Assembly (NCBI RefSeq): GCF_025465995.1
Contig: NZ_JANLNY010000006.1
Coordinates: 372,001 to 436,000 of the forward strand
Direction: 5' to 3'
Source: Pseudomonas sp. 5P_3.1_Bac2
GTDB lineage: Bacteria; Pseudomonadota; Gammaproteobacteria; Pseudomonadales; Pseudomonadaceae
DNA: 64,000 bases
A program made the position numbers and the translations under genes. The notes beneath the pieces were generated by a model, which was not told the DNA's origin, ran no database searches, and worked only from the letters and a program-made list of their open reading frames with translations. Shown here piece after piece: positions 53,931 through 63,361 of the stretch. The number at the start of each line of letters is the position of its first letter. Position 1 is the stretch's first letter.

Positions 53931-55657
53931 AACACAGCATTACCCAGTCGTTGTCCTGGTTACACACTTGGGCCGGGTTGATCTTTGGCTGGGCCCTGGT
54001 GGCGATTTTCTTCACAGGCACCTTGGCCGTCTTCGATAAAGAAATTCAGCAGTGGCTACAGCCGGAAGTGCCGGTCCACGCGGTCGATCAGCAGCAGGCG
54101 GCAGCCACGGCGATTAGCTACCTGCAAGCCACACACCCGCAACAAAGCAACTGGCAAGTCAGCCTGCCCACCGAGCGTTGGCCGCGTTTGGCGGTGAGCG
54201 CCGGCGAAGCGCAGGGCGGTGGTGGCGGTGGCCGTGGTAATGCCATGACCAGCCTTGATCCAGTGACCGGGGAGGTCATCAAGCCGCGGGAAAGCGCTGG
54301 CGGTAACTTCTTCTTCCGTTTCCATTACACCTTGCACTTCCCGCGCAATATCGGCGTGTGGGTGGTGGGTTTCTTGGCCATGGCGATGCTGGCGGCGATC
54401 GTCAGCGGCATCGTGATCCATAAGAAGTTCTTTAAAGAGTTCTTCACCTTCCGTCCCAACAAGGGCCAGCGCTCGTGGCTGGATTACCACAACGCCAGCG
54501 GTGTGTTGCTGCTGCCGTTCCATATCATGATCACCTACACCGGCTTGGTGATCTTCTTCCTTATTTATATGCCGGCGCCGATGGAGGCTCTGTTTGATGG
54601 CGATCGCCAAGCCTACCAAGCCGCGATGCGCGGTGAGCCGGCTGGCGCTGGGCCGCGTGCTGAGGCAGGTGCTGAGCGGCCAGCCCGGGGTGGCGAACAG
54701 GGCAGGCCAGAACAGGGCACTGAGCGCGCTATGACGCGCGGTGCCGAGCAGGCCGAGGGTCGTGGCGCACGACCTGGGCGCGAACAGGAGCCCCGTCAGC
54801 ATCTGCACGATCGCACGGCAGAGATGAACTTCCCGGCGCTGCTGGCCAAGGCCGAGGCTGAGCTAGGGCCGTTGTCGGGCTTTAGACTGCAACGCAGTCC
54901 TAGCGGTGAGGCGGTATTTGAGGCGCGTCCGGTGCTGGGCAATATCATCGAACTGACCAAGGGCCGCAGCCTGAGCTTGGATGCCTTAACCGGCAAGGTG
55001 GTTAAGCCCGTAGCGGAATCGACGGGGGCGGGCTGGGTGCAGCGGGTGATGGCCGGGTTGCACTTCGCCCAGTTTGGCGGTTACCCGATGCGCTGGCTGT
55101 ATTTCCTGTGCGGCATGATCAGTACCGCGATGATGGCGGCAGGTTTGCTGTTGTTTACGGTTAAACGCCGGCGCCGCTATGCCAAGGAAAGCCTGGCCGC
55201 GCGCTTTGGCTACCAGTTTATCGAGCGGGTCAATATCGCCATTGTTGCCGGCTTGCCGCTGGCGAGTATCGCTCTGCTCTGGGCGAATCGCCTGTTGCCG
55301 GTGGATCTGGCTGGGCGCGCAGCCCATGAGATCAACGCCTTCTTTGCCGTCTGGGGCTTGAGCTTCCTGCATGCCAGCCTGCGCCCTTGGGCCAAAGCCT
55401 GGCCGGAGCAGCTCTGGCTGGCCGGGGCCTTGGCTATTGGCCTGCCGTTGGCTAATGGCTTTACCGGCTTGCCGGTGCTCGGCAATGCCAGCAGCCTGTA
55501 TTTGGAGTTGACTTGCATGGCCATGGGCGCCTTGACCCTGTTGGCTGGCTGGCGCGCTGCCCAGCCGCAGGCGGTGGTTACGGGCAAAGCGCGTAAGGCT
55601 AAAACGCCGGCCACTAGTGAAGTGGACGATGATGCACAGGAGAGCCCAGCATGCTGA
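53927..55657 (+). CDS. PepSY-associated TM protein (iron-reductase-like) with low-complexity insert
   Basis: Inner-membrane protein of 576 aa, opening LHTWAGLIFGWALVAIFFTG with PepSY_TM segments and histidines that may bind heme or metal (FRFHYTLHFPRNIG, LPFHIMITYTGLV, AGLHFAQFGGYP). Known relatives near receptors, such as FoxB/FiuB types, help free iron from siderophores at the inner membrane. Residues about 236-295 are an unusual insert rich in Gly, Ala, Glu, Arg and Gln, and a short Gly run lies near 103-108. It overlaps both neighbours, so the three are co-translated. The reductase role is inferred. Confidence 0.87.
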   Translation: MKHSITQSLSWLHTWAGLIFGWALVAIFFTGTLAVFDKEIQQWLQPEVPVHAVDQQQAAATAISYLQATHPQQSNWQVSLPTERWPRLAVSAGEAQGGGGGGRGNAMTSLDPVTGEVIKPRESAGGNFFFRFHYTLHFPRNIGVWVVGFLAMAMLAAIVSGIVIHKKFFKEFFTFRPNKGQRSWLDYHNASGVLLLPFHIMITYTGLVIFFLIYMPAPMEALFDGDRQAYQAAMRGEPAGAGPRAEAGAERPARGGEQGRPEQGTERAMTRGAEQAEGRGARPGREQEPRQHLHDRTAEMNFPALLAKAEAELGPLSGFRLQRSPSGEAVFEARPVLGNIIELTKGRSLSLDALTGKVVKPVAESTGAGWVQRVMAGLHFAQFGGYPMRWLYFLCGMISTAMMAAGLLLFTVKRRRRYAKESLAARFGYQFIERVNIAIVAGLPLASIALLWANRLLPVDLAGRAAHEINAFFAVWGLSFLHASLRPWAKAWPEQLWLAGALAIGLPLANGFTGLPVLGNASSLYLELTCMAMGALTLLAGWRAAQPQAVVTGKARKAKTPATSEVDDDAQESPAC

Positions 55658-55992
55658 GTTTTATCGCCGCCGGGGGCCTGGCGTATTCGGCCATGGTCGC
55701 GTTGTGTCAGGGCATCAAGCGCCACCAAGTGGCGGTGTGGGGTAAACCCTGGCCGGATACCTGGCACCGTGGCCTGCGCGCCTATGGCTGGCTGGCGCTG
55801 CTGCTGTGCCTGTGGCTAAGCGCCGAGCATTGGGGCTGGGCCATGGGCAGTGTTGGCGTGTTTGGTTTGCTGTCGTTGAGCGGCTTTGCCCTGGTGTTGG
55901 CTTTACCGTACTGGCCCAAGCTGCTGGTGCGCTTGGGCGTACTGGGGGCTGTGCTAGGCCTGCTGGGATCAGCTTATAGCTTGTGGGTCTAA
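55651..55992 (+). CDS. DUF3325 small membrane protein
   Basis: Protein of 113 aa with about three hydrophobic segments (LSFIAAGGLAYSAMVALC, LALLLCLWLSAEHW, LGVLGAVLGLLGSAYSLW), matching DUF3325. The ATG overlaps the end of the PepSY gene by seven bases. It is the last gene of the DUF3649-PepSY-DUF3325 set. No catalytic motif is evident. Confidence 0.82.
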   Translation: MLSFIAAGGLAYSAMVALCQGIKRHQVAVWGKPWPDTWHRGLRAYGWLALLLCLWLSAEHWGWAMGSVGVFGLLSLSGFALVLALPYWPKLLVRLGVLGAVLGLLGSAYSLWV

Positions 55993-55999
55993 GCACCTT

Positions 56000-56016
56000 G
56001 CCATATCTAATATGGC
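56000..56016. promoter_or_regulatory. Perfect palindrome upstream of cysM
   Basis: GCCATAT-CTA-ATATGGC, 17 bases, eight bases after the DUF3325 stop and 58 bases before cysM. No T tract follows, so it may be an operator for cysM rather than a terminator. The regulator is unknown. Confidence 0.45.
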
Positions 56017-56074
56017 CGGGCCGGGTTTGTCGGTATCATGCGCGCTTTGACCTATTCTGGATTATCTCTACGCC

Positions 56075-56971
56075 ATGAGCTTCGAGTTTCCCACTATCGC
56101 CGATTGCGTCGGCAACACCCCGCTGGTGCGCTTGCAGCGCCTGCCGGGGAACACCAGTAATACCCTGCTGCTCAAGCTAGAAGGCAACAACCCGGCCGGC
56201 TCCGTTAAGGACCGGCCGGCGCTGTCGATGATCAGCCGCGCCGAGCAGCGCGGCGACATCAAGCCGGGCGATGTATTGATCGAAGCCACCAGCGGTAACA
56301 CCGGCATCGCCCTGGCTATGGCCGCGGCGATCAAGGGCTACAAAATGGTGCTGATCATGCCCGACAACTCCACCGCCGAACGCAAAGCGGCGATGACCGC
56401 CTACGGGGCCGAGTTGCTATTGGTCGAAAGCATGGAAGACGCCCGCGACCTGGCCCTGCAGATGCAGGAAGAGGGCAAGGGCAAGGTGCTGGACCAGTTC
56501 GCCAATGGCGATAACCCCGAGGCGCATTACCGCAGCACTGGCCCGGAAATCTGGCAGCAAACGGGCGGGCGGATCACCCACTTTGTCAGCTCCATGGGTA
56601 CCACCGGCACCATCATGGGCGTGTCGCGCTACCTCAAAGAGCAAAGCAGCGCGGTGCAAATCGTCGGTCTGCAACCTATGGAAGGTTCGGCTATTCCCGG
56701 CATCCGCCGTTGGCCAACTGAATACCTGCCGAAGATCTATCAAGCCGAGCGGGTTGATCGGGTGATCGACATGGGCCAGCGCGAAGCCGAAGACGTCATG
56801 CGGCGTTTGGCCCGCGAAGAAGGCATCTTCTGTGGCGTCTCCTCTGGCGGCGCGGTGGCAGCGATGCTACGCCTGTCGCAAGAAGTGGAAAACGCGATCA
56901 TGGTGGCGATCATTTGCGACCGCGGCGACCGTTACCTATCCAGTGGCATCTACGATCTGCCGACCAACTGA
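56075..56971 (+). CDS. cysM: Cysteine synthase B
   Basis: PLP enzyme of 298 aa making cysteine from O-acetylserine with sulfide or thiosulfate. The PLP lysine is Lys45 in [10 protein letters not shown]; the phosphate loops [11 protein letters not shown] and SSGGAVAAM are seen. CysM rather than CysK is indicated by the [19 protein letters not shown] region and the short length. The stop shares bases with the rlmD start (TGATG-type overlap at 56969-56973). Confidence 0.93.
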   Translation: MSFEFPTIADCVGNTPLVRLQRLPGNTSNTLLLKLEGNNPAGSVKDRPALSMISRAEQRGDIKPGDVLIEATSGNTGIALAMAAAIKGYKMVLIMPDNSTAERKAAMTAYGAELLLVESMEDARDLALQMQEEGKGKVLDQFANGDNPEAHYRSTGPEIWQQTGGRITHFVSSMGTTGTIMGVSRYLKEQSSAVQIVGLQPMEGSAIPGIRRWPTEYLPKIYQAERVDRVIDMGQREAEDVMRRLAREEGIFCGVSSGGAVAAMLRLSQEVENAIMVAIICDRGDRYLSSGIYDLPTN

Positions 56972-58323
56972 TGGCTAAGAAAGACGGCGGTCTGCGCTTT
57001 CAGCCCAGCGGTGGCAGCCGTGCCGCCGCCGTGCCAGTGGGCAAGAAACAAAAACTGGTGATTGAGCGCCTGGCCAATGACGGTCGCGGCATCGCTTTTC
57101 ATGAAGGTCGCACCTGGTTTGTCAGCGGCGCCTTGCCTGGCGAGCACATCGAAGCGCGGGTGCTCGGCGCCCACGCGAAGGTGGTTGAGGCGCGTACTGA
57201 ACGCCTGCTCACGGCCAGCAGCGAGCGCCGTCCTGAGCCTTGCGTACACGCCAAGATTTGTGGCGGTTGCAGCTTGCAGCATATGCCCCATAGCCAGCAG
57301 CTCGAACTCAAGCAGCGCCTGCTCAGCGAGCAATTGAGCCGCCTGGCTAACCTGCAGCCCAAGCAGTGGGTGGCGCCCTTAATCGGCCCTGAGCTGGGCT
57401 ATCGGCGCCGCGCGCGTATCGCCGTGCGCTGGAATCAAAAAGCCAGGCAACTGGATGTCGGCTTTCGCGCCCAAGCCAGTCAAGACATCATCGCCATCAG
57501 CCAGTGCCCAGTTCTGGTACAGCCCTTGCAGCCAATCCTGCATGGGTTACCTGCGGTGTTGCGCAGCCTGCATAAACCTCAGGCCATTGGCCATGTGGAG
57601 TTATTTAACGGTAACAGCAGCGCGCTGTTGGTACGGCACACGGCGCCCCTAAGTGAGGCAGATCAGCAGTTGCTGGCAGATTTCTGTGCCCAACAGCAGG
57701 CTCAGTTGTGGTTGCAGGGCGAAGCGGCGCCGGCGCCTTATACGGCGCAAACGTTGAGTTATCCGTTGCCAGACTACGGGCTGGATTTGGCGTATCAGCC
57801 GGGGGACTTTGTTCAGGTCAACCCGCAGGTCAACGCCGCCATGGTGCGGCAGGCGCTGCAGTGGTTAGCGCCACAGGCCGATGAGCGGGTGCTGGATTTG
57901 TTCTGCGGTCTGGGTAATTTTGCTTTGCCATTAGCTCAGCAGGTGCGCGAGCTGGTGGCGGTGGAAGGGGTGGTGGAGATGGTCGAGCGCGCTCGGCAGA
58001 ATGCGCAGAGCAATGGCATCAGCAATGCGCACTTTTTCCAGGCCGATCTCTCTAAACCCTTGGCGCAAGCCAGCTGGGCTCAGGGTGGCTTTGCTGCCGT
58101 GCTGTTAGACCCGCCGCGTGATGGCGCTTTTGAGGTGGTCAAACAGATCGCCAGCTTAGGTGCCCAGCGTCTGGTTTACGTGTCTTGTAACCCCACGACC
58201 TTGGCCCGTGACAGTGCCGAGTTGGTGGCTCAGGGATATCAGCTGGAACGGGCAGGTATTCTTGATATGTTTCCACAAACGGCCCATGTTGAAGCTATGG
58301 CGTTGTTTGTTAAGGCGTCATAG
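56971..58323 (+). CDS. rlmD: 23S rRNA (uracil-1939-C5)-methyltransferase
   Basis: SAM-dependent rRNA methyltransferase of 450 aa. A TRAM domain (about 20-80; [20 protein letters not shown]) precedes the iron-sulfur cysteines ([10 protein letters not shown] and QCPVL). The methyltransferase core follows with [14 protein letters not shown] and the catalytic cysteine in [12 protein letters not shown]. The start ATG at 56971 overlaps the cysM stop. The older names are rumA and ygcA. Confidence 0.95.
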   Translation: MAKKDGGLRFQPSGGSRAAAVPVGKKQKLVIERLANDGRGIAFHEGRTWFVSGALPGEHIEARVLGAHAKVVEARTERLLTASSERRPEPCVHAKICGGCSLQHMPHSQQLELKQRLLSEQLSRLANLQPKQWVAPLIGPELGYRRRARIAVRWNQKARQLDVGFRAQASQDIIAISQCPVLVQPLQPILHGLPAVLRSLHKPQAIGHVELFNGNSSALLVRHTAPLSEADQQLLADFCAQQQAQLWLQGEAAPAPYTAQTLSYPLPDYGLDLAYQPGDFVQVNPQVNAAMVRQALQWLAPQADERVLDLFCGLGNFALPLAQQVRELVAVEGVVEMVERARQNAQSNGISNAHFFQADLSKPLAQASWAQGGFAAVLLDPPRDGAFEVVKQIASLGAQRLVYVSCNPTTLARDSAELVAQGYQLERAGILDMFPQTAHVEAMALFVKAS

Positions 58324-58480
58324 CTAGCTTGAAGTGCTGCGCCGCGTAGGGTTTCTCACCGCCCACGGCGCCGCTCTAGAACAGAGCGCAGGGATAGCGC
58401 TTTCGCGATTAAACCGACCGGTTCACAGAAACCGGCGATGATTCGGCGGGCTTCACACTCGCCGTAGGAAGGGTAATGAA

Positions 58481-60724
58481 ATGGTTCAGGTCAGAGCGCA
58501 TCAGCCGGTCAACGATGACGGCAGTATCAATCTAGAGGCCTGGCTCGGCCATGTCTTGAGTGTTGATCCAGCCCTGGATCGGGATGCTTTACGCGAGGCC
58601 TGTGAGTTCGCCCGCGAGTCAGAGCAACAAGCCAATGCGGCGCAGAATCTTTGGATTGAGGGCGCCTCCAGCTTCCGTGCGGGGCTGGAAATCGCTGAGA
58701 TCCTTGCCGACCTCAAACTCGATCAAGAATCCCTGGTTGCCGCGATCACCTACCGCTGCGTGCGCGAAGGTAAGGTGCCGCTTAGCGCCGTGCACCAACG
58801 CTTCGGCCCGGTGGTGGCCAAGCTGGTGGATGGCGTGCTGCGCATGGCAGCCATCAGCGCTTCGCTGAATCCCCGCGATTCCTTAGTGCTCGGCTCGCAG
58901 GCACAGGTGGAAAACCTGCGCAAAATGCTGGTGGCCATGGTTGATGACGTGCGCGTGGCGCTGATCAAACTGGCCGAACGTACTTGTGCTATTCGTGCGG
59001 TTAAAGAGGCCAGCGAAGAGAAGCGTCAGCGCGTGGCCCGCGAAGTGTTCGATATCTACGCGCCCCTGGCCCACCGCCTGGGCATCGGCCATATCAAATG
59101 GGAGCTGGAGGATTTGTCCTTCCGCTACCTGGAACCTGAGCAGTACAAGCAGATCGCCAAGCTGCTGCATGAGCGGCGCTTGGACCGCGAGCAGTACATC
59201 AATGAAGTGATGAGCCAGCTGCGCACTGAGCTGGAAGACACCGGCATCAAGGCTGACATCAGCGGGCGGGCCAAACACATCTACTCGATCTGGCGCAAAA
59301 TGCAGCGCAAAGGCCTGCAATTCAGCCAAATCTACGACGTGCGCGCAGTGCGCGTACTGGTGCCGCAGGTGCGTGATTGCTACACCGCCCTGGGCATCGT
59401 GCACACCCTGTGGCGGCACATCCCCAAGGAATTTGACGACTACATCGCCAACCCCAAGGAGAACGGCTATCGCTCGCTGCACACGGCGGTACTCGGCCCG
59501 GAAGGCAAGGTGCTGGAAGTGCAGATCCGCACCCAGTCCATGCACGAAGAAGCCGAGCTGGGCGTGTGCGCGCACTGGCGTTACAAGGGCACCGACGTTA
59601 AGTCCGGCTCCAATCATTACGAAGAGAAAATCTCCTGGCTGCGCCAAGTGTTGGAGTGGCACGAGGAGCTGGGCGATATCGGCGGTTTGGCCGAACAGTT
59701 GCGGGTGGATATCGAGCCGGACCGGGTTTATGTGTTTACTCCCGACGGCCATGCCATCGACCTGCCCAAGGGCGCCACGCCGTTGGACTTCGCCTACCGC
59801 GTGCACACCGAGATCGGCCACAACTGCCGTGGCGCCAAGATCAACGGGCGCATCGTGCCGCTTAACTACAGCCTGCAAACCGGCGAGCAAGTAGAAATCA
59901 TCACCGGCAAGCAAGGCGTGCCGAGTCGCGACTGGCTGAACCCGAACCTGGGCTACATCACCACCAGCCGGGCGCGGGCGAAGATCATTCACTGGTTCAA
60001 GCTACAGGACCGCGACCACAACATTCTGATCGGCAAAAACCTGCTGGAGCGCGAGCTCAATCGCTTGGCGTTGGTCGGTGTCGATGTGCAGAAGCTGGCC
60101 GAGAAAGCCAACGTCAAAACCCCCGACGATCTGTATGCGGCACTGGGGGCAGGGGATCTGCGTCAGGTTCATGTGATCAACCTGGCGCAGCAACTGGTGG
60201 AGCCGGATCGGGTCAGCGAGCAGCTGGAACTGATCCCGCGCAAGGCCCAAGGCTACCGCCCTGGCAAGCGCGGCGATATTCAGATCCAGGGCGTCGGCAA
60301 CCTGCTCACGCAAATGGCCGGTTGCTGCCAGCCGCTGCCGGGCGACCCTATCGTCGGTTACATCACTTTGGGCCGTGGCGTGAGTATTCACCGTCAGGAC
60401 TGCGCCTCGGTGCTGCAACTGGGGAGCCGCGAGCCTGAGCGGATCATTCAAGTGAGCTGGGGCCCGGTGCCGGTGCAAACCTATCCGGTGGACATCCTGA
60501 TTCGCGCCTACGACCGTTCCGGCTTGCTGCGTGACGTCACCCAAGTGCTGCTCAACGAGCGCCTCAACGTGCTGGCGGTGAACACCAGCTCGAACAAGGA
60601 GGACAACACCGCGACTATGGCCCTGACCGTGGAAATTCCCGGCTTGGATGCCTTAGGCCGACTGCTCGGACGTATCGCCCAACTACCGAATATCATCGAA
60701 GCGCGCCGCCAACGCTCAGCCTAA
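58481..60724 (+). CDS. relA: GTP pyrophosphokinase RelA
   Basis: Ribosome-associated (p)ppGpp synthetase of 747 aa. The N-terminal HD-like domain lacks the HD pair (YRCVREGKVPLSAVHQRF), so it should not hydrolyse ppGpp, as in RelA and unlike SpoT. The synthetase domain has YDVRAVRVLVPQVRDCY and NGYRSLHTAVLGP. TGS (VYVFTPDGHAIDLPKGATPL), a zinc-finger region (AGCCQPLPGDPIVGYI) and a C-terminal ACT domain follow. AGGAAG lies upstream of the ATG. A small hairpin (CCGGTT / AACCGG, 58418-58435) lies in the 157-base gap before it. mazG follows after 21 bases. Confidence 0.96.
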   Translation: MVQVRAHQPVNDDGSINLEAWLGHVLSVDPALDRDALREACEFARESEQQANAAQNLWIEGASSFRAGLEIAEILADLKLDQESLVAAITYRCVREGKVPLSAVHQRFGPVVAKLVDGVLRMAAISASLNPRDSLVLGSQAQVENLRKMLVAMVDDVRVALIKLAERTCAIRAVKEASEEKRQRVAREVFDIYAPLAHRLGIGHIKWELEDLSFRYLEPEQYKQIAKLLHERRLDREQYINEVMSQLRTELEDTGIKADISGRAKHIYSIWRKMQRKGLQFSQIYDVRAVRVLVPQVRDCYTALGIVHTLWRHIPKEFDDYIANPKENGYRSLHTAVLGPEGKVLEVQIRTQSMHEEAELGVCAHWRYKGTDVKSGSNHYEEKISWLRQVLEWHEELGDIGGLAEQLRVDIEPDRVYVFTPDGHAIDLPKGATPLDFAYRVHTEIGHNCRGAKINGRIVPLNYSLQTGEQVEIITGKQGVPSRDWLNPNLGYITTSRARAKIIHWFKLQDRDHNILIGKNLLERELNRLALVGVDVQKLAEKANVKTPDDLYAALGAGDLRQVHVINLAQQLVEPDRVSEQLELIPRKAQGYRPGKRGDIQIQGVGNLLTQMAGCCQPLPGDPIVGYITLGRGVSIHRQDCASVLQLGSREPERIIQVSWGPVPVQTYPVDILIRAYDRSGLLRDVTQVLLNERLNVLAVNTSSNKEDNTATMALTVEIPGLDALGRLLGRIAQLPNIIEARRQRSA

Positions 60725-60745
60725 GCGGCGCTGCACGGACTGTTT

Positions 60746-61576
60746 ATGTATCAGCTTGAAGACTTGCTGCACCTCATGGGCCGCCTGCGTGATGCGCAGC
60801 ACGGCTGCCCGTGGGATCTCAAACAAACCTACGCCAGCATCGTCCCGCACACCTTGGAGGAGGCCTACGAAGTGGCCGATGCCATCGAGCGCGGCGACTT
60901 TGCCCATCTGCCCGGTGAACTCGGCGATCTGCTGTTCCAGGTGGTGTATTACAGCCAGCTGGCCCGTGAAGAAGGGCGCTTTGATTTCGCTCAGGTAGTG
61001 GATGGCATCACCCGTAAGCTGGTGCGCCGCCATCCCCACGTGTTCCCTGATGGCGATCTGTATGGCGAGCCGGGGCAAAACCGCCTCGACGAGGCGCAGA
61101 TCAAGCAGCGCTGGGAAGAGATCAAGGCCCAGGAACGCGCCGAACAGGCCGCCGCGCCTGAGCAGTTGTCGCTGCTCGATGATGTGCCGCTGACCTTACC
61201 GTCGCTCAGCCGCGCGGTGAAACTGCAAAAGCGTGCCGCCCAAGTGGGCTTTGATTGGCCGGAGGCATTGCCAGTGGTCGACAAGGTTCGCGAGGAGTTG
61301 GATGAGGTGCTGCAAGCCATGAGCGATGGCGATGCCGTGGCGGTTGCTGAGGAGATCGGAGACTTGTTATTGGCCGTCAGCAACCTGGCGCGTCATCTTA
61401 AAGTGGACCCGGAAACTGCTTTACGCTCAGCCAATGGCAAATTTGAGCGGCGCTTTCGTTTTATCGAGCAGCAGTTGCGTGAACAGGGTCTTAAGGCAGA
61501 GCAGTGTACGTTGGCAGAGTTAGATGCACTCTGGGGTGAAGCAAAAAAGCGTGAAATGCCTGGCTCCAACTGCTGA
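60746..61576 (+). CDS. mazG: Nucleoside triphosphate pyrophosphohydrolase MazG
   Basis: Housekeeping NTP pyrophosphatase of 276 aa with two MazG domains: the first with GCPWDLKQTYASIVPHTLEE and FAHLPGELGDLLFQVVYYSQ, the second with REELDEVLQAMSDGD and AEEIGDLLLAVSNLARH. It lies right after relA, as in enteric bacteria, where MazG lowers ppGpp during starvation. No clear terminator lies in the 48 bases before the convergent lpxO gene. Confidence 0.95.
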   Translation: MYQLEDLLHLMGRLRDAQHGCPWDLKQTYASIVPHTLEEAYEVADAIERGDFAHLPGELGDLLFQVVYYSQLAREEGRFDFAQVVDGITRKLVRRHPHVFPDGDLYGEPGQNRLDEAQIKQRWEEIKAQERAEQAAAPEQLSLLDDVPLTLPSLSRAVKLQKRAAQVGFDWPEALPVVDKVREELDEVLQAMSDGDAVAVAEEIGDLLLAVSNLARHLKVDPETALRSANGKFERRFRFIEQQLREQGLKAEQCTLAELDALWGEAKKREMPGSNC

Positions 61577-61624
61577 GGTAAATGCCCTAGCACTTAGCCC
61601 ATAGAACCGGGTCTCGCACTGGCG

Positions 61625-62563
61625 TTAGGTGAATATCCAGCGATACAACAGCACCAGCAACAGCACCGCCAACACCACGCGCATGATCCGATACCCCTTA
61701 GGGTTGGCGCGTTTAAAGCGTTTAACATGGCTGCCAAACCAGTCGCCGACGCGAATCGCTTGGGAATAGGCTTGGTTGATCGAACCGACCTGTTCACCTT
61801 CAACGTTTTGCGGTGCGGTAGCCCGGCCCAGCAGAGCACTCATCCAGCGGTTAAAACGGCCCAGCAGCGGCCAGCGCAGCGGTCGTTCAATGTCGCAGAA
61901 GAGGATCACGCGGGTCTGCTCCGTCTCGTTCTTCACCCAGTGCACGTAGGTTTCATCGAACATCACATCATCACCATCACGCCAAGCGTAAGGCTCGCCG
62001 TCCACATAGATGCGGCACGCATCCGAGTTGGGCGTAGACAGCCCCAAGTGATAGCGCAACGAGCCGGCAAACGGATCACGGTGCGGGTTGAGATGGCTGT
62101 TACCGGGCAGCAGGGCAAACATCGCGCCTTTGACGTTAGGAATCTGGCTGATCAGCGCCACGCTTTTCGGGCACAGCTGCTGGGCCGAAGGCAGTGGACC
62201 GTCGTACCAAGTCAGATAGAAACGTTTCCAGCCTTTCTTGAAGAACGAGCCAAAACCGGCCTCGTTGTTGTCCAGTGCGGCGCGGATATAACCCTCGTCG
62301 AACAGGTTCAGGGCTTCCTCGCGAAAGGTCTGCCAGTTGTCCTTGAGCACATCCAGTTCGGGGAATTGCTGGCGATCGAGGTAGGGTTTGGGCGGGGCTT
62401 TGGAGAACAGGTACATCAGGGAATTATAGGGAGCAAACCACGCCGAGTGATTCACCAGTTGGCGCAGGAAGGGTAAACGTGCCTTACCGCGAAAGTGGAC
62501 AAACAACACGCTGGCGCTATACAGCCCTACCAGCGCAACCTTTGTAAACAGAGAAATACTCAT
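61625..62563 (-). CDS. lpxO: LpxO-type aspartyl/asparaginyl beta-hydroxylase family dioxygenase
   Basis: Fe(II)/2-oxoglutarate dioxygenase of 312 aa that hydroxylates secondary acyl chains of lipid A. N-terminal membrane segment (about 4-20) and C-terminal one (about 290-308). The core has FALLPGNSHLNPHRDPFAGS (His and Asp iron ligands) and FDETYVHWVKNETEQTRVIL with the distal His. The ATG at 62563 follows AGGA by nine bases; an ATG three codons earlier touches the ribosome site and is rejected. Pseudomonads often carry two LpxO copies. Confidence 0.91.
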   Translation of the reverse strand: MSISLFTKVALVGLYSASVLFVHFRGKARLPFLRQLVNHSAWFAPYNSLMYLFSKAPPKPYLDRQQFPELDVLKDNWQTFREEALNLFDEGYIRAALDNNEAGFGSFFKKGWKRFYLTWYDGPLPSAQQLCPKSVALISQIPNVKGAMFALLPGNSHLNPHRDPFAGSLRYHLGLSTPNSDACRIYVDGEPYAWRDGDDVMFDETYVHWVKNETEQTRVILFCDIERPLRWPLLGRFNRWMSALLGRATAPQNVEGEQVGSINQAYSQAIRVGDWFGSHVKRFKRANPKGYRIMRVVLAVLLLVLLYRWIFT

Positions 62564-62760
62564 GCATTCCATTCCTTTGACGAGGCAGCGCTATGCTCAG
62601 CAATGCGCCGTTGTATCAGCAGATGGCCTTGTGGGCCTCTGGCCTCTGCGTTGCAGCAGTTGTGGCTGGAAGGTTAGACTCCGGCCCCGGTAACTGCCAC
62701 AGTCGGCTGGAAGATTATAACGCGCCTTAATGGTGCGCTAAGCGAGTGAGTCGTCAGAGA

Positions 62761-63300
62761 ATGAGCATGTCATTGCGTGACCAGCTGTTGAAAGCCGGCC
62801 TGGTCAACGAGAAACAGGCCAAACAGGCCAGCAAACAAAAGCAAAAGCAGCAGCGCCTTGAGCAAAAAGGCCAGGTCGAAAAAGACCAGACTCAACAGTT
62901 GGCGGCCCAGCAAGCCATGGCTGAGAAGCTGGCACGCGACCAAGAATTAAACCGCCAGCAGCAAGAGAAAGCCGAGCAAAAGGCACGCACTGCGCAGGTT
63001 AAGCAACTGATCGAAGTCTCGCGCTTGCCTAAGCTGACCACCGAGGACTACTACAACTTTGTCGACGACAAAAAGGTTAAGCGCCTGTCGGTGAACAAGT
63101 TGATGCGCGACAAGCTCAGTAGCGGTTCGCTGGCCATCGTCCGCCATGGTGGCGGCTATGAAGTGATTCCCCGTGAAGCGGCGCTGAAGATTCAGGAACG
63201 CGACGAACGGCGCATCGTCTTGCTCAATACGCCTACCGAGGCGGCGGATGCGGATGATCCGTATGCGGCCTATCAGGTTCCAGACGATCTGATGTGGTAA
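62761..63300 (+). CDS. DUF2058 protein
   Basis: Cytoplasmic protein of 179 aa with the typical opening SLRDQLLKAGLVNEKQAKQA, a long charged Lys/Gln-rich helix (about 25-85) and a C-terminal domain with YYNFVDDKKVKRLSVNKLMR and IVRHGGGYEVIPREAA. The family is called nucleoprotein/polynucleotide-associated in some annotations; no function is proven. Two ATGs (62761 and 62767) are possible; GAGA is better spaced for the second. It is followed by a strong terminator. Confidence 0.87.
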   Translation: MSMSLRDQLLKAGLVNEKQAKQASKQKQKQQRLEQKGQVEKDQTQQLAAQQAMAEKLARDQELNRQQQEKAEQKARTAQVKQLIEVSRLPKLTTEDYYNFVDDKKVKRLSVNKLMRDKLSSGSLAIVRHGGGYEVIPREAALKIQERDERRIVLLNTPTEAADADDPYAAYQVPDDLMW

Positions 63301-63309
63301 AGCCTTAAG

Positions 63310-63346
63310 CACAAAAAAAGCCGAGCATCAGCTCGGCTTTTTTGTG
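63310..63346. terminator. Bidirectional terminator between DUF2058 and DUF3108 genes
   Basis: CACAAAAAAAGCCGAGC-atca-GCTCGGCTTTTTTGTG, near-perfect with T and A runs on the two sides. Confidence 0.94.
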
Positions 63347-63361
63347 GCGCTGGACAGCGCC

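Noticed and set aside
58883..59992. 369-codon minus-strand frame opposite relA
   Set aside because: Antisense shadow of a fully conserved relA.
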